A DNA stretch of 7,232 nucleotides. It comes from DASXMX01 sp036794395. Its GTDB lineage: Bacteria > Planctomycetota > Phycisphaerae > Tepidisphaerales > Tepidisphaeraceae. Shown in pieces: positions 1 through 6,337 of this stretch; the first letter of the stretch is position 1; each line of letters opens with the position of its first letter. The DNA is taken from NCBI GenBank assembly GCA_036794395.1, contig DAIRGS010000357.1, positions 1-7,232 of the forward strand, in the 5' to 3' direction. A program made the position numbers and the translations under genes. The notes beneath the pieces were generated by a model. That model was given only the letters and a program-made list of their open reading frames with translations. It was not told where the DNA came from and did no database searches.

Positions 1-755
1 GCTTGCTCGGGGGTGACGAAGTCGGCGAAATCCTGGGTGCCGCGATCGTTGAGGAGGATGTTGGGCTGGAGCTGGCGGACTTGCTGCATCAGTTGGCGGG
101 CATCGGGGGCGGCGTCTTTGGGCCACCAGACGTCGAACCAGAGGAGATCGATGGGGCCGTAGTGGGTGAGGAGTTCTTTAACTTGGTTGGATTCGTAGGT
201 CGCGAAGTTGCGCCAGCGGTCGGGGTGGGATTTGACGTAGGTTTCGTCGATGGTGGTTTTGCGATGCCAGTCGCCGTCAGGGTGGTGCCAGTCGATGTGG
301 GAGTAGTAGAGGCCGACCATCAGGTTTTGGGCGCGGAGGGATTTGACCAGCTCGGCGGTGAGATCGGGGTGTGGGGATTGGCTGTAGGGGCAGTCGGGGG
401 CGGTGATGCGGTAGTCGGTGTAGGCGGTGTCGAAGTTGCAGAAGCCGTCGTGATGCTTGGTGGTGAAAACGACGTATTTTGCGCCGGATTCTTTGGCGAT
501 GCTGGACCATTCGTCGGGGTTGAAGTTTTTGGGGTTGAAGGATTTGTTGAGGTTGAACCATTGCTGGCGTTGTTGAGCGTTGTCCGTGGTGGCGAGGGGC
601 CAGATAAGGCCGGATTCGGTTTGGGACCAGGGGCCGAAGTGGATGAAGAGGCCGAGCTTGGCGGATTGGAATGAGGCGAGTTGGGGTTGGGGGGCGTGCT
701 GGGCGAAGGTGGGGGTGGTGAGGAGGAGGAGGAGGAGGAGGATTTGAGATTTCAA
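1..755 (-). CDS. Secreted alpha-L-fucosidase (GH29), N-terminal part, cut by the window edge
   Basis: This is an exo-hydrolase predicted to release terminal alpha-L-fucose by a retaining mechanism outside the cytoplasm. Only 251 codons are visible; GH29 enzymes usually exceed 430 residues, so the C-terminal part lies beyond position 1. With a TTG start at 755 the protein begins MKSQI, then seven leucines (6-12) and TTPTFAQ, a convincing signal peptide with likely cleavage after residue 18 or 19. Family landmarks follow in order: LGLFIHFG (34-41), TTKHHDGF (98-105), GLYYSHIDWHHP (148-159) and IDLLWFDVWWP (202-212), in which D208 occupies the GH29 nucleophile position. The TTG is chosen because it gives a proper Met-Lys signal peptide; an in-frame GTG at 812 is an alternative, but it would add 19 residues translated from repeat DNA. 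No Shine-Dalgarno is visible. The gene is divergent from the export operon. Family assignment is firm; the start is uncertain. Confidence 0.9.
   Translation of the reverse strand, partial: MKSQILLLLLLLTTPTFAQHAPQPQLASFQSAKLGLFIHFGPWSQTESGLIWPLATTDNAQQRQQWFNLNKSFNPKNFNPDEWSSIAKESGAKYVVFTTKHHDGFCNFDTAYTDYRITAPDCPYSQSPHPDLTAELVKSLRAQNLMVGLYYSHIDWHHPDGDWHRKTTIDETYVKSHPDRWRNFATYESNQVKELLTHYGPIDLLWFDVWWPKDAAPDARQLMQQVRQLQPNILLNDRGTQDFADFVTPEQ
721..741. repeat. (AGG)7 trinucleotide microsatellite
   Basis: Seven perfect AGG units. On the minus strand they read as seven consecutive CTC leucine codons, forming the hydrophobic core (residues 6-12) of the fucosidase signal peptide. Unit gain or loss would change the core length without shifting the frame. 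Confidence 0.9.
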
Positions 756-772
756 ATTTGAGATTTGAGATT
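742..772. repeat. Heptamer tandem repeat (ATTTGAG family)
   Basis: Units are ATTTGAG (742-748), the variant ATTTCAA (749-755), ATTTGAG (756-762), ATTTGAG (763-769) and a partial ATT (770-772). The AT-rich block is sharply unlike the G-rich DNA on both sides. The predicted TTG start of the fucosidase is the reverse complement of CAA at 753-755, so it lies inside the repeat, and unit 1 is translated. Similar AT-rich blocks occur as dispersed intergenic repeats in some planctomycete-like genomes; that comparison is from memory and not checked. Confidence 0.8.
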
Positions 773-800
773 GGGGATGGGGGGAGGAGAGGCACTCGGC

Positions 801-889
801 ATTCGCCCTCACCCCGTCCCTCTCACGTTCGGCAAGCTCAGTGCAGGCCCGGTGGGAGAGGGGGCAAGAGGGGCGCGCGGGAGAGGGGG
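801..889. repeat. Composite intergenic inverted-repeat element
   Basis: The spacer holds CCCTCTC (818-824), complementary to GAGAGGG (856-862), with CAC and GTG just inside the arms, around a loop of about 30 bases that includes TTCGGCAAGCTCAGTGCAGG (829-848). A second GGGAGAGGG occurs at 879-887, and CCCTCACCCC at 806-815. The CCCTC/GAGGG boundaries and the GGCAAGCTCAG core resemble short dispersed repeats common in many bacterial genomes. No coding potential is believed here, although frames are open. An in-frame GTG at 841 for the downstream permease lies in this element and is judged not to be the true start. Confidence 0.55.
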
Positions 890-891
890 TA

Positions 892-919
892 TTTACATGC
901 ACCGGGGGGAGGATATCAT
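892..919 (+). promoter_or_regulatory. Candidate sigma70-type promoter for the export operon
   Basis: TTTACA (892-897) and TATCAT (914-919) are separated by 16 bases, and each matches the sigma70 consensus at five of six positions. Transcription would begin near 926, about 23 bases before the GTG at 949. The resulting leader has no clear Shine-Dalgarno. The placement agrees with the shorter permease start and would exclude the 841 start. Prediction from consensus only. Confidence 0.4.
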
Positions 920-948
920 CCCGCCGACCTGCGGCAAACGTTACTATC

Positions 949-1731
949 GTGTTTACAAGCCTCTATCGATATCGGACTTTTATCTGGCAGCACGCGCTGG
1001 CGGACTTGCGGCATCGGTATGCGGGGACGGGGATGGGGGTGGTTTGGAATGTGTTGCATCCGCTGGCGATGATTGGGGTTTATGCGCTGATCTTTGGGTC
1101 GATCATGGGGCGGGAGTTGCAGGAAGTGCCGGGGAAGTTCGGATTCACTATCTATATTTGTGTGGGGTTTTTTCCGTGGATTGCGTTCAGTGATTGCATC
1201 ACGCGCGGGGCGTATTCCCTTTCGGGAAACGCTGCATATTTGAAAAAGCTTCCGGTGCCGGAACAGGTGTTTGTGGCTGAGACGGCAGCAGCAGCATCGA
1301 TTACGCTAGTGATCAGCCTGGCGATGTTCATGCTGATCGCGATTGCGTTAGGACTGCGGCCAACATGGCACTGGCTGCTGTTGCCGGTACCCATTGTCTT
1401 ATTGCAGGCGATCGGCTTTGGATTTGGTTTGATCGTTGCGACACTGAATGTGTTCTTTACGGACATCGCCCAGCTTCTGGGGATCGTGTTGCAGGTCGTG
1501 TTCTGGCTGACTCCGATCGTTTATTTGCCGAAACAGGTTCCGCAATTGACGCGTGTCCTTGAATTCACGCCCGCGACACCGGCGATGCTGGCCATTCATG
1601 ACTTGTTTTTGTGGGACAGGTCGCCGGAAGTGTGGACGTATTGGGCGATGCTGGCGTGGGCGGTGGGCACGATTGGGGTGGGGTCGATTCTGTTGAATCG
1701 CTTGCGCGGCGAGATCAGGGACGTGTTATGA
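949..1731 (+). CDS. wzm: ABC-2 type polysaccharide export permease (Wzm-like)
   Basis: Membrane-spanning half of an ABC exporter that moves lipid-linked glycan (O-antigen, capsule or similar) across the inner membrane, paired with the ATPase encoded next. With the GTG start at 949 it has 260 residues, the usual size for this family. The N-terminus (SLYRYRTFIWQHALADLRHRY, residues 4-24) matches the amphipathic cytoplasmic start typical of Wzm/TagG proteins. Hydrophobic segments lie near 30-52, 66-84, 112-134, 141-169, 176-193 and 229-248, consistent with six membrane helices. NVFFTDIAQLLG (167-178) followed by FWLTPIVY (185-192) is a family hallmark. An in-frame GTG at 841 would give 296 residues, but the extra 36 come from repeat DNA and fit no family pattern. 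The stop overlaps the next start as ATGA (1728-1731), so the two genes are probably translationally coupled. Function is firm; the exported glycan is unknown. Confidence 0.9.
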   Translation: MFTSLYRYRTFIWQHALADLRHRYAGTGMGVVWNVLHPLAMIGVYALIFGSIMGRELQEVPGKFGFTIYICVGFFPWIAFSDCITRGAYSLSGNAAYLKKLPVPEQVFVAETAAAASITLVISLAMFMLIAIALGLRPTWHWLLLPVPIVLLQAIGFGFGLIVATLNVFFTDIAQLLGIVLQVVFWLTPIVYLPKQVPQLTRVLEFTPATPAMLAIHDLFLWDRSPEVWTYWAMLAWAVGTIGVGSILLNRLRGEIRDVL

Positions 1732-3023
1732 GCGGCGTGGGCAAGCCTTTGGTTTGGGCCGAGGGCCTGAGCAAGCGGTTTAAGATTTATCCCAAGCCCA
1801 GCGGGCGGCTGGTGGAGTGGTTGACGGGCGGGAGGAAGTCGCGGCATCAGGATTTCTGGGCGCTGCGGGATCTCAACGTGACGTTGAGCCGGGGCGAGTG
1901 CCTGGGGATCGTGGGGGCGAATGGGTCGGGGAAGAGCACGTTTTTGAAGATATTGGCGGGGACGCTGACGCCGACCGGGGGGAGTTGCCGGGTGGATGGG
2001 AAGGTGATGGCGATTCTGGAACTGGGGACGGGGTTTAATCCGGAATTGACCGGGCGGCAAAACATTCATCTGGCGGCGCAGTTGCTGGGGATTGGGGACG
2101 ATTATGTCAGTAGGCGGATGGGGGATATCGAGACGTTCGCGGGGCTCGGGGAATTTATGGATCGGCGGATCAAGCTGTATTCATCAGGGATGCAGGCTCG
2201 GCTGGCGTTTTCACTGTTCGCGTTTCTGGAACCGGATGTGCTGATCGTCGATGAGGCGCTGTCGGTGGGTGACATCTCGTTTCAACGGAAGTGCTACCGG
2301 CACATGGAAGAGATGATCGGGAGTGGGAAGCAGGCGGTGGTTTTCGTGACGCATGATCTCCATGCGGTGAATAAGCTGTGCACGCGGGCGATCTGGTTGA
2401 AGAACGGGCATGTGGAGTTGGAGGGCGATCCTCCCGAAGTGGTCGAGCGATACCAGAGATTCATGCTTGGCGCGGATGTGGAAGTCTCAAAGGAAGCCCA
2501 GGGACCGCGTCCCTGGGCATTGGATGAAAGCGGAATTCCTCAATCGGGGCGGTTGTACCATGGGGAAGCAGCGGTGTTGTATCCTTCAAACGGCGCGGAG
2601 GTCCTGGGGTTGTGGCTGGAGCAGGAAGATGGGACGGTGACGCAACTGGTGCGGGCGGGAAAACCGTTCAAGATCTGTTACGCGATCCGGTTTACCGCGC
2701 CGGCAATGCAACCGGTTTTTGGGACGCGGGTGGCGACGGCGCGCGGGGATGTGTTGATTGGCGTGAACACGAAGATAACGGGAGTTCGCACGGCAGATTA
2801 TGGGGCGGGGGATATTGAGATCGTGCGGTGGCCGGTGATGGCTGGGTTGGCGGCGGGCGATTATTTTGTATCGTGCGGATGTTCGACGTATGACGACCCG
2901 CTGAATTTTCTGGCGCGCGAGGTGGATGCGTATCGTTTCGCGATCACCGGCGCCGCGGCGACGGGCGCGCTGTGCCAACTGACCGGAATGCCGCAATTGG
3001 CCGGCGTCCGCTGTACCGCATGA
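1728..3023 (+). CDS. wzt: Polysaccharide ABC exporter ATPase with C-terminal carbohydrate-binding domain (Wzt-like)
   Basis: Cytoplasmic ATPase that powers glycan export with the permease encoded upstream. It has 431 residues. The nucleotide-binding domain (about 8-245) shows Walker A GANGSGKST (63-71), the Wzt-type signature YSSGMQARLAFS (151-162), Walker B VLIVDEALSVGD (171-182) and the H-loop VTHD (207-210). A linker (about 250-275) leads to a beta-rich C-terminal domain (about 276-410) with GEAAVLYPSNG and VFGTRVATARGDVLIGVNT, resembling the Wzt_C glycan-binding module that in E. coli O8/O9 recognises the modified chain end. Such a domain marks exporters that wait for a capped chain. The ATG at 1728 has AGGGA at 1717-1721, six bases upstream. 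It overlaps the permease stop by ATGA, and its own stop overlaps the next start in the same way (3020-3023). Oddity: the linker is partly encoded by a perfect 10-bp-arm palindrome at 2496-2518. Confidence 0.93.
   Translation: MSGVGKPLVWAEGLSKRFKIYPKPSGRLVEWLTGGRKSRHQDFWALRDLNVTLSRGECLGIVGANGSGKSTFLKILAGTLTPTGGSCRVDGKVMAILELGTGFNPELTGRQNIHLAAQLLGIGDDYVSRRMGDIETFAGLGEFMDRRIKLYSSGMQARLAFSLFAFLEPDVLIVDEALSVGDISFQRKCYRHMEEMIGSGKQAVVFVTHDLHAVNKLCTRAIWLKNGHVELEGDPPEVVERYQRFMLGADVEVSKEAQGPRPWALDESGIPQSGRLYHGEAAVLYPSNGAEVLGLWLEQEDGTVTQLVRAGKPFKICYAIRFTAPAMQPVFGTRVATARGDVLIGVNTKITGVRTADYGAGDIEIVRWPVMAGLAAGDYFVSCGCSTYDDPLNFLAREVDAYRFAITGAAATGALCQLTGMPQLAGVRCTA
2496..2518. repeat. Short perfect palindrome inside the wzt linker
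   Basis: GCCCAGGGAC (2496-2505) and GTCCCTGGGC (2509-2518) are exact reverse complements around the loop CGC. It encodes part of the linker between the ATPase and glycan-binding domains of the Wzt-like protein (roughly residues 257-264). Ten-bp perfect arms are unlikely in ordinary coding sequence. It looks like a small palindromic repeat tolerated because the frame stays open and the site is a flexible linker. Whether it recurs elsewhere in the genome cannot be seen here. Confidence 0.75.
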
Positions 3024-6000
3024 TCGATCAAGACGGACACAATCTCGCGTTTATTCTTGGGTTGCCTCGATCGGGGACGACCCTGCTTTCGGTGATTCTG
3101 GATAAGCATCCGCAGGTGATGTGCCCGCCTGAGCCTTGGATCATGCTGGCGCTGGAATCCGTGGGGAAGACGTGCATCCGCCACCCTGCCGATTCGCGAT
3201 TGATCGGGCAGGCGGTTTCGGAGTTTTCCGATGCTGAGGCAAACGTCGCGGCGGCGCGGGCGTTTGCGACGACGGTTTACAATCGACGACTGGATGGGGC
3301 GGCGGGGAAGAGCGTTTTCGTCGATAAGACGCCGCGGTATTACCACATACTTCCATTCGTAAGACAGACGTTTCGCGAAGCGAAATGGATCTGGCTTCAG
3401 CGGAATCCGCTGGACGTGGCGGCTTCTTATAAGGGGTCGTGGAAGATCAACCTGGCGGAGGTGTTGAAGGGAAACAATGAATATCCCGCCTGGAGCTTTG
3501 ACATTGTCGTGGGGCTGGATCGGCTTTGCCGGGAGGTGGATTTCAGTGATCCGCGGGTGCTGGCGATTCAGTATGAGCAGTTGGTGACGGACGCGGAGAA
3601 CTGCACGGCGAGGGTGATGCGGTTTCTGGGGTTGGAGCCGGCGGCGGACCAAACGCAGTTTGATCTGGCGAATTCGAGCTTTGCCAAGAGCTTTGCGGGG
3701 GACAAGAAGATTACCGAGACGGGCAAGCCGCACGCGCAGTCGATTGGGGCTTGGAAGAGCGCGTTTAACAAAGATGAATTGCAGGTGCTGCTGGATTTCA
3801 TCGGCGTGGAGACGATGCGGCAGTTGGGGTACGGGGCGGCGGTGAATGAGTTGAAGGCGATGGGGGTGAATGACTCGGGTCCACACGTGACAGCGGAGCG
3901 GCGCGGGCGGGTGCTGCAGATTTACGCCGATCGATTGGCGGATGTGCAGGCGGCGGCGCGGGTGGATGTGCCGATGCCGTGGACGCAGCGCATTGACGCG
4001 GAGCTGGCGGAGCGAAAAGCGGCGATTGAAAAGCTCACGGGAGAGCTGACGCAATCACGGACGCGGGAACAGCAGCTTGGGAGCGATATCAAGACGTTCA
4101 TGGAATTGTCGAAAGATACCGCGGCCGACCTGGAGCGGGCGAATGCTTCATTGGCGGAAGCGACGACACGATCAGATGCGCGCGAGCAGGAAATCGAGGC
4201 GGAAAATCGAAAGAAGCAGATTGAGATCGCGGACCTGACGCGCAACGCGGCAGATTACAAGTTCCGTTACGAGGAGTTGCGGGCGAAAGCGCCGCTTCCC
4301 GTGAAGGCGTATCGGTGGGTATCGGGAATCGCGCAGCGGGCTATTGTGGGTTGGCCGCACGGGCGGAGGAGGACGCACCGGCCGCTGCCATCACTGACAG
4401 TGGTGACGCCGGTGTTTAATGGGGAAGCGCATATCCGCGAGGCGATCGAGTCGGTGCTGTCGCAGAACTATCCGCAGCTTCAGTACATCGTCGTGGATGG
4501 GGGCTCGACGGATGGGACGATGGGAATCGTCAACGAATACAAGGATCGCATCAGCCACATGATCTCGGAGAAAGATAATGGGATGTACGATGCGATCGCC
4601 AAAGGCTGGCAATTGGCGACCGGCCAAGTGCTGGGGTATTTGAACTGCGATGATCTGTATGAGGCGGGCGGGTTGATGCGGGTGGGTGAGTACTTCCGGG
4701 ATCATCCGCGAACGGCGGCGGTGTATCACGAGGATACGGTACTGTTTGACGGCTGGCGGTTTCCAAACGCGGCGCAGCCGCCAAGGTTGGATCGGCTGGC
4801 CATTCTCAAGGGGCACATCCTGTTTCAGGATGGCGTGTTTTTCAAGCGAAGTGTTTACCAGTCGGCGGGCGGTTTGAACCGCGCGATGCGGCGCGCGGGG
4901 GATTGGGATCTCTGGGTGCGGTTGATGGGAAAGGTGCGGTTTCGGCGGGGCGAGGCGCATCAGAGCACGTTTCGGGTGGTGCCGGGGCAGCTCAGCGCGG
5001 ACATGGCGGCGTACAACGCGGAGGTGCAGCACGTTCGCGGGGAGTGGTACAAGAAGCTGGGGCAGGGTGGATCGCTGCCGATGAAGGCGTGCAACGCGTG
5101 GCACCGGGTGCAGAATTTATTCTGGCGTAAGCTGACTAATCGGCGGCTGTTTTTCTCGTTGCCGGCTTCGGGGTGTGTGAATGGAGGAAGGCCGAGTCCG
5201 GGGCGGGCGGCGCCGGCATTTTTGGCGGATCAGCCGAGGTGTCCGTTGACGGGTGTGCCGCCGGATCGGCTATTGTTCAGCAGCCGGGATACGCGGTTTG
5301 GGGATGAGCTGATCAATCAGATGTATTACTGCTCGGAGAGCGACATGGCGGTGACGTATCCGCCGCTTTCCAAGGAGCAGTTGAACGATTTGTACGAGCG
5401 GCATTATTCGAATCCGGATGCGAAGATGATCCCGGCGCGGGAGGGGTTTGTATCTCCCTACATCAACTACCGGGGCGGGGGATACTTCGATCGGTGGATC
5501 GCCAAGCAGGTGCTGCCGCGAGTGGCGTGCAGGGGCGTGCGGTGGGATGATCAGACGTGCGAGCAGTTAATCGGGAATGTGCCGGGCTTGTCGCGCGAGG
5601 GCGGGCAGATCAAGTTTCTGGATGTGGGGTGTTTTGACGGCAAACTGCTAAATGCGATCACGAAGGTGACGGATTGGAAGACGTACGGGCTGGAGCCCAA
5701 CTCGAAGGCCGCGGAATTGGCGCGGCGCGAGGGGCACCAGGTGTGGCAGGGATTCGCGGAAGATGCGACGTTTGTGGTGCCGCAGGATATGTCGTTTGAC
5801 GTGATTCACCTGGGGCAGACGATCGAGCACCTGGGCGATCCGCTGACGGTGGTGCGACGGCTGCGGGGATTGCTCAAGCCGGGCGGGCGGATGGTGCTGA
5901 GCACGCCAAACCTGAACTCGAAGCAGATTGATTTATTCGGGCCAACCTGGAGCCACTGGCATCCCCCTTACCACCGGTTTTTGTTCTCGCCGAAGTCTTT

Positions 6001-6241
6001 GAAGATGATGGCGAAACTGGCGGATATGGAGCTGGTGCGGACGCGGTCGTATTCGCATCCGTACTGGACGTGCATGAGCGTGCAGCTCAATAAGATGGGG
6101 GTTGGGGCGGCAGTTCCGCACACGGTGAACTTTTCGGATGAAGTGGTGAATGAAGCGTTGAGCTTGACGTTCTGGTCTAAGTGGTTGTGGGATTGGCGCG
6201 GGCGCGGGGATTATCTGGTGACGGTGTTCAGGAAGCGGTGA
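3020..6241 (+). CDS. Fusion enzyme: sulfotransferase, coiled coil, GT2 glycosyltransferase, SAM methyltransferase
   Basis: A 1073-residue cytoplasmic protein with three predicted catalytic domains. Residues 1-280: PAPS-dependent sulfotransferase, with phosphosulfate loop GLPRSGTT (14-21) and 3'-phosphate motif RNPLDVAASY (128-137). Residues about 321-423: charged heptad-like coiled coil rich in E, K, A and L. Residues 424-457: basic linker. Residues 458-690: GT2 glycosyltransferase, with TVVTPVFNGE, VVDGGSTDGT (491-500), YLNCDD (540-545) and AGDWDLWVRL (626-635). Residues 737-1073: methyltransferase with a degenerate Cys-pair N-terminal module (C741, C771), SAM motif FLDVGCFDG (866-874), IEHLGDP (935-941) and LLKPGGRMVLSTPN (951-964). 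The ATG at 3020 is chosen because it overlaps the wzt stop as ATGA and precedes the conserved HNLAFILGLPRSGTT; a GTG at 2972 would add 16 residues. By position and parts it probably decorates or caps the glycan exported by Wzm/Wzt, comparable in logic to WbdD. Domain calls are firm; substrate and order of action are inferred. Confidence 0.9.
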   Translation: MIDQDGHNLAFILGLPRSGTTLLSVILDKHPQVMCPPEPWIMLALESVGKTCIRHPADSRLIGQAVSEFSDAEANVAAARAFATTVYNRRLDGAAGKSVFVDKTPRYYHILPFVRQTFREAKWIWLQRNPLDVAASYKGSWKINLAEVLKGNNEYPAWSFDIVVGLDRLCREVDFSDPRVLAIQYEQLVTDAENCTARVMRFLGLEPAADQTQFDLANSSFAKSFAGDKKITETGKPHAQSIGAWKSAFNKDELQVLLDFIGVETMRQLGYGAAVNELKAMGVNDSGPHVTAERRGRVLQIYADRLADVQAAARVDVPMPWTQRIDAELAERKAAIEKLTGELTQSRTREQQLGSDIKTFMELSKDTAADLERANASLAEATTRSDAREQEIEAENRKKQIEIADLTRNAADYKFRYEELRAKAPLPVKAYRWVSGIAQRAIVGWPHGRRRTHRPLPSLTVVTPVFNGEAHIREAIESVLSQNYPQLQYIVVDGGSTDGTMGIVNEYKDRISHMISEKDNGMYDAIAKGWQLATGQVLGYLNCDDLYEAGGLMRVGEYFRDHPRTAAVYHEDTVLFDGWRFPNAAQPPRLDRLAILKGHILFQDGVFFKRSVYQSAGGLNRAMRRAGDWDLWVRLMGKVRFRRGEAHQSTFRVVPGQLSADMAAYNAEVQHVRGEWYKKLGQGGSLPMKACNAWHRVQNLFWRKLTNRRLFFSLPASGCVNGGRPSPGRAAPAFLADQPRCPLTGVPPDRLLFSSRDTRFGDELINQMYYCSESDMAVTYPPLSKEQLNDLYERHYSNPDAKMIPAREGFVSPYINYRGGGYFDRWIAKQVLPRVACRGVRWDDQTCEQLIGNVPGLSREGGQIKFLDVGCFDGKLLNAITKVTDWKTYGLEPNSKAAELARREGHQVWQGFAEDATFVVPQDMSFDVIHLGQTIEHLGDPLTVVRRLRGLLKPGGRMVLSTPNLNSKQIDLFGPTWSHWHPPYHRFLFSPKSLKMMAKLADMELVRTRSYSHPYWTCMSVQLNKMGVGAAVPHTVNFSDEVVNEALSLTFWSKWLWDWRGRGDYLVTVFRKR

Positions 6242-6312
6242 ATGGCGTGGTCGCTTCAGCGACCATGTCCCTTGTACTGGGAATAACATGGTCGCTGAAG
6301 CGACCACGCCAT
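6242..6312. repeat. Large perfect inverted repeat with nested palindromes
   Basis: Two 27-base arms (6242-6268 and 6286-6312) are exact reverse complements, separated by 17 bases. Each arm contains its own hairpin: TGGTCGCT-TC-AGCGACCA at 6248-6265 and TGGTCGCT-GA-AGCGACCA at 6289-6306. The loop also has CCC (6269-6271) able to pair with GGG (6279-6281). The element starts one base after the stop codon of the fusion gene and ends at an ATG (6311-6313) of the next reading frame. There is no T tract after it, so a standard intrinsic terminator is doubtful. It looks like a REP/BIME- or MITE-like palindromic element; a strong RNA hairpin here could stabilise the upstream mRNA or weaken readthrough. 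Confidence 0.9.
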
Positions 6313-6337
6313 GTTCGGAATTCAGAGCACGCTTTTC

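Noticed and set aside
3..674. Long plus-strand open frame (223 codons) rich in Gly, Val and Glu
   Set aside because: It is antisense to the fucosidase; the opposite strand shows clear GH29 motifs (HHDGF, LLWFD), while this frame shows low-complexity residues and no domain.
277..795. Minus-strand frame of 172 codons starting with GTG, Pro/Arg/His-rich
   Set aside because: It is a shifted frame of the fucosidase coding strand; its composition is typical of out-of-frame GC-rich DNA.
841..948. N-terminal extension of the permease from a GTG at 841
   Set aside because: The extra 36 residues come from repeat DNA, do not match Wzm proteins, and would lie upstream of the best promoter candidate.
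2861..4054. Minus-strand frame of 397 codons opposite wzt and the sulfotransferase domain
   Set aside because: Arg/His/Pro-rich antisense shadow; the plus strand has recognisable ATPase and sulfotransferase domains and tight gene overlaps.
5183..5227. Internal translation start for a separate methyltransferase, suggested by GGAGGAAGG at 5183-5191
   Set aside because: No in-frame ATG or GTG lies at suitable spacing; the nearest in-frame TTG (5222) is about 30 bases away, and the frame is continuous through a Gly/Pro/Ala linker.
6242..6312. Intrinsic terminator after the fusion gene
   Set aside because: The hairpin is strong, but no T-rich tract follows it and the arms are much longer than usual; it was kept as a repeat instead.
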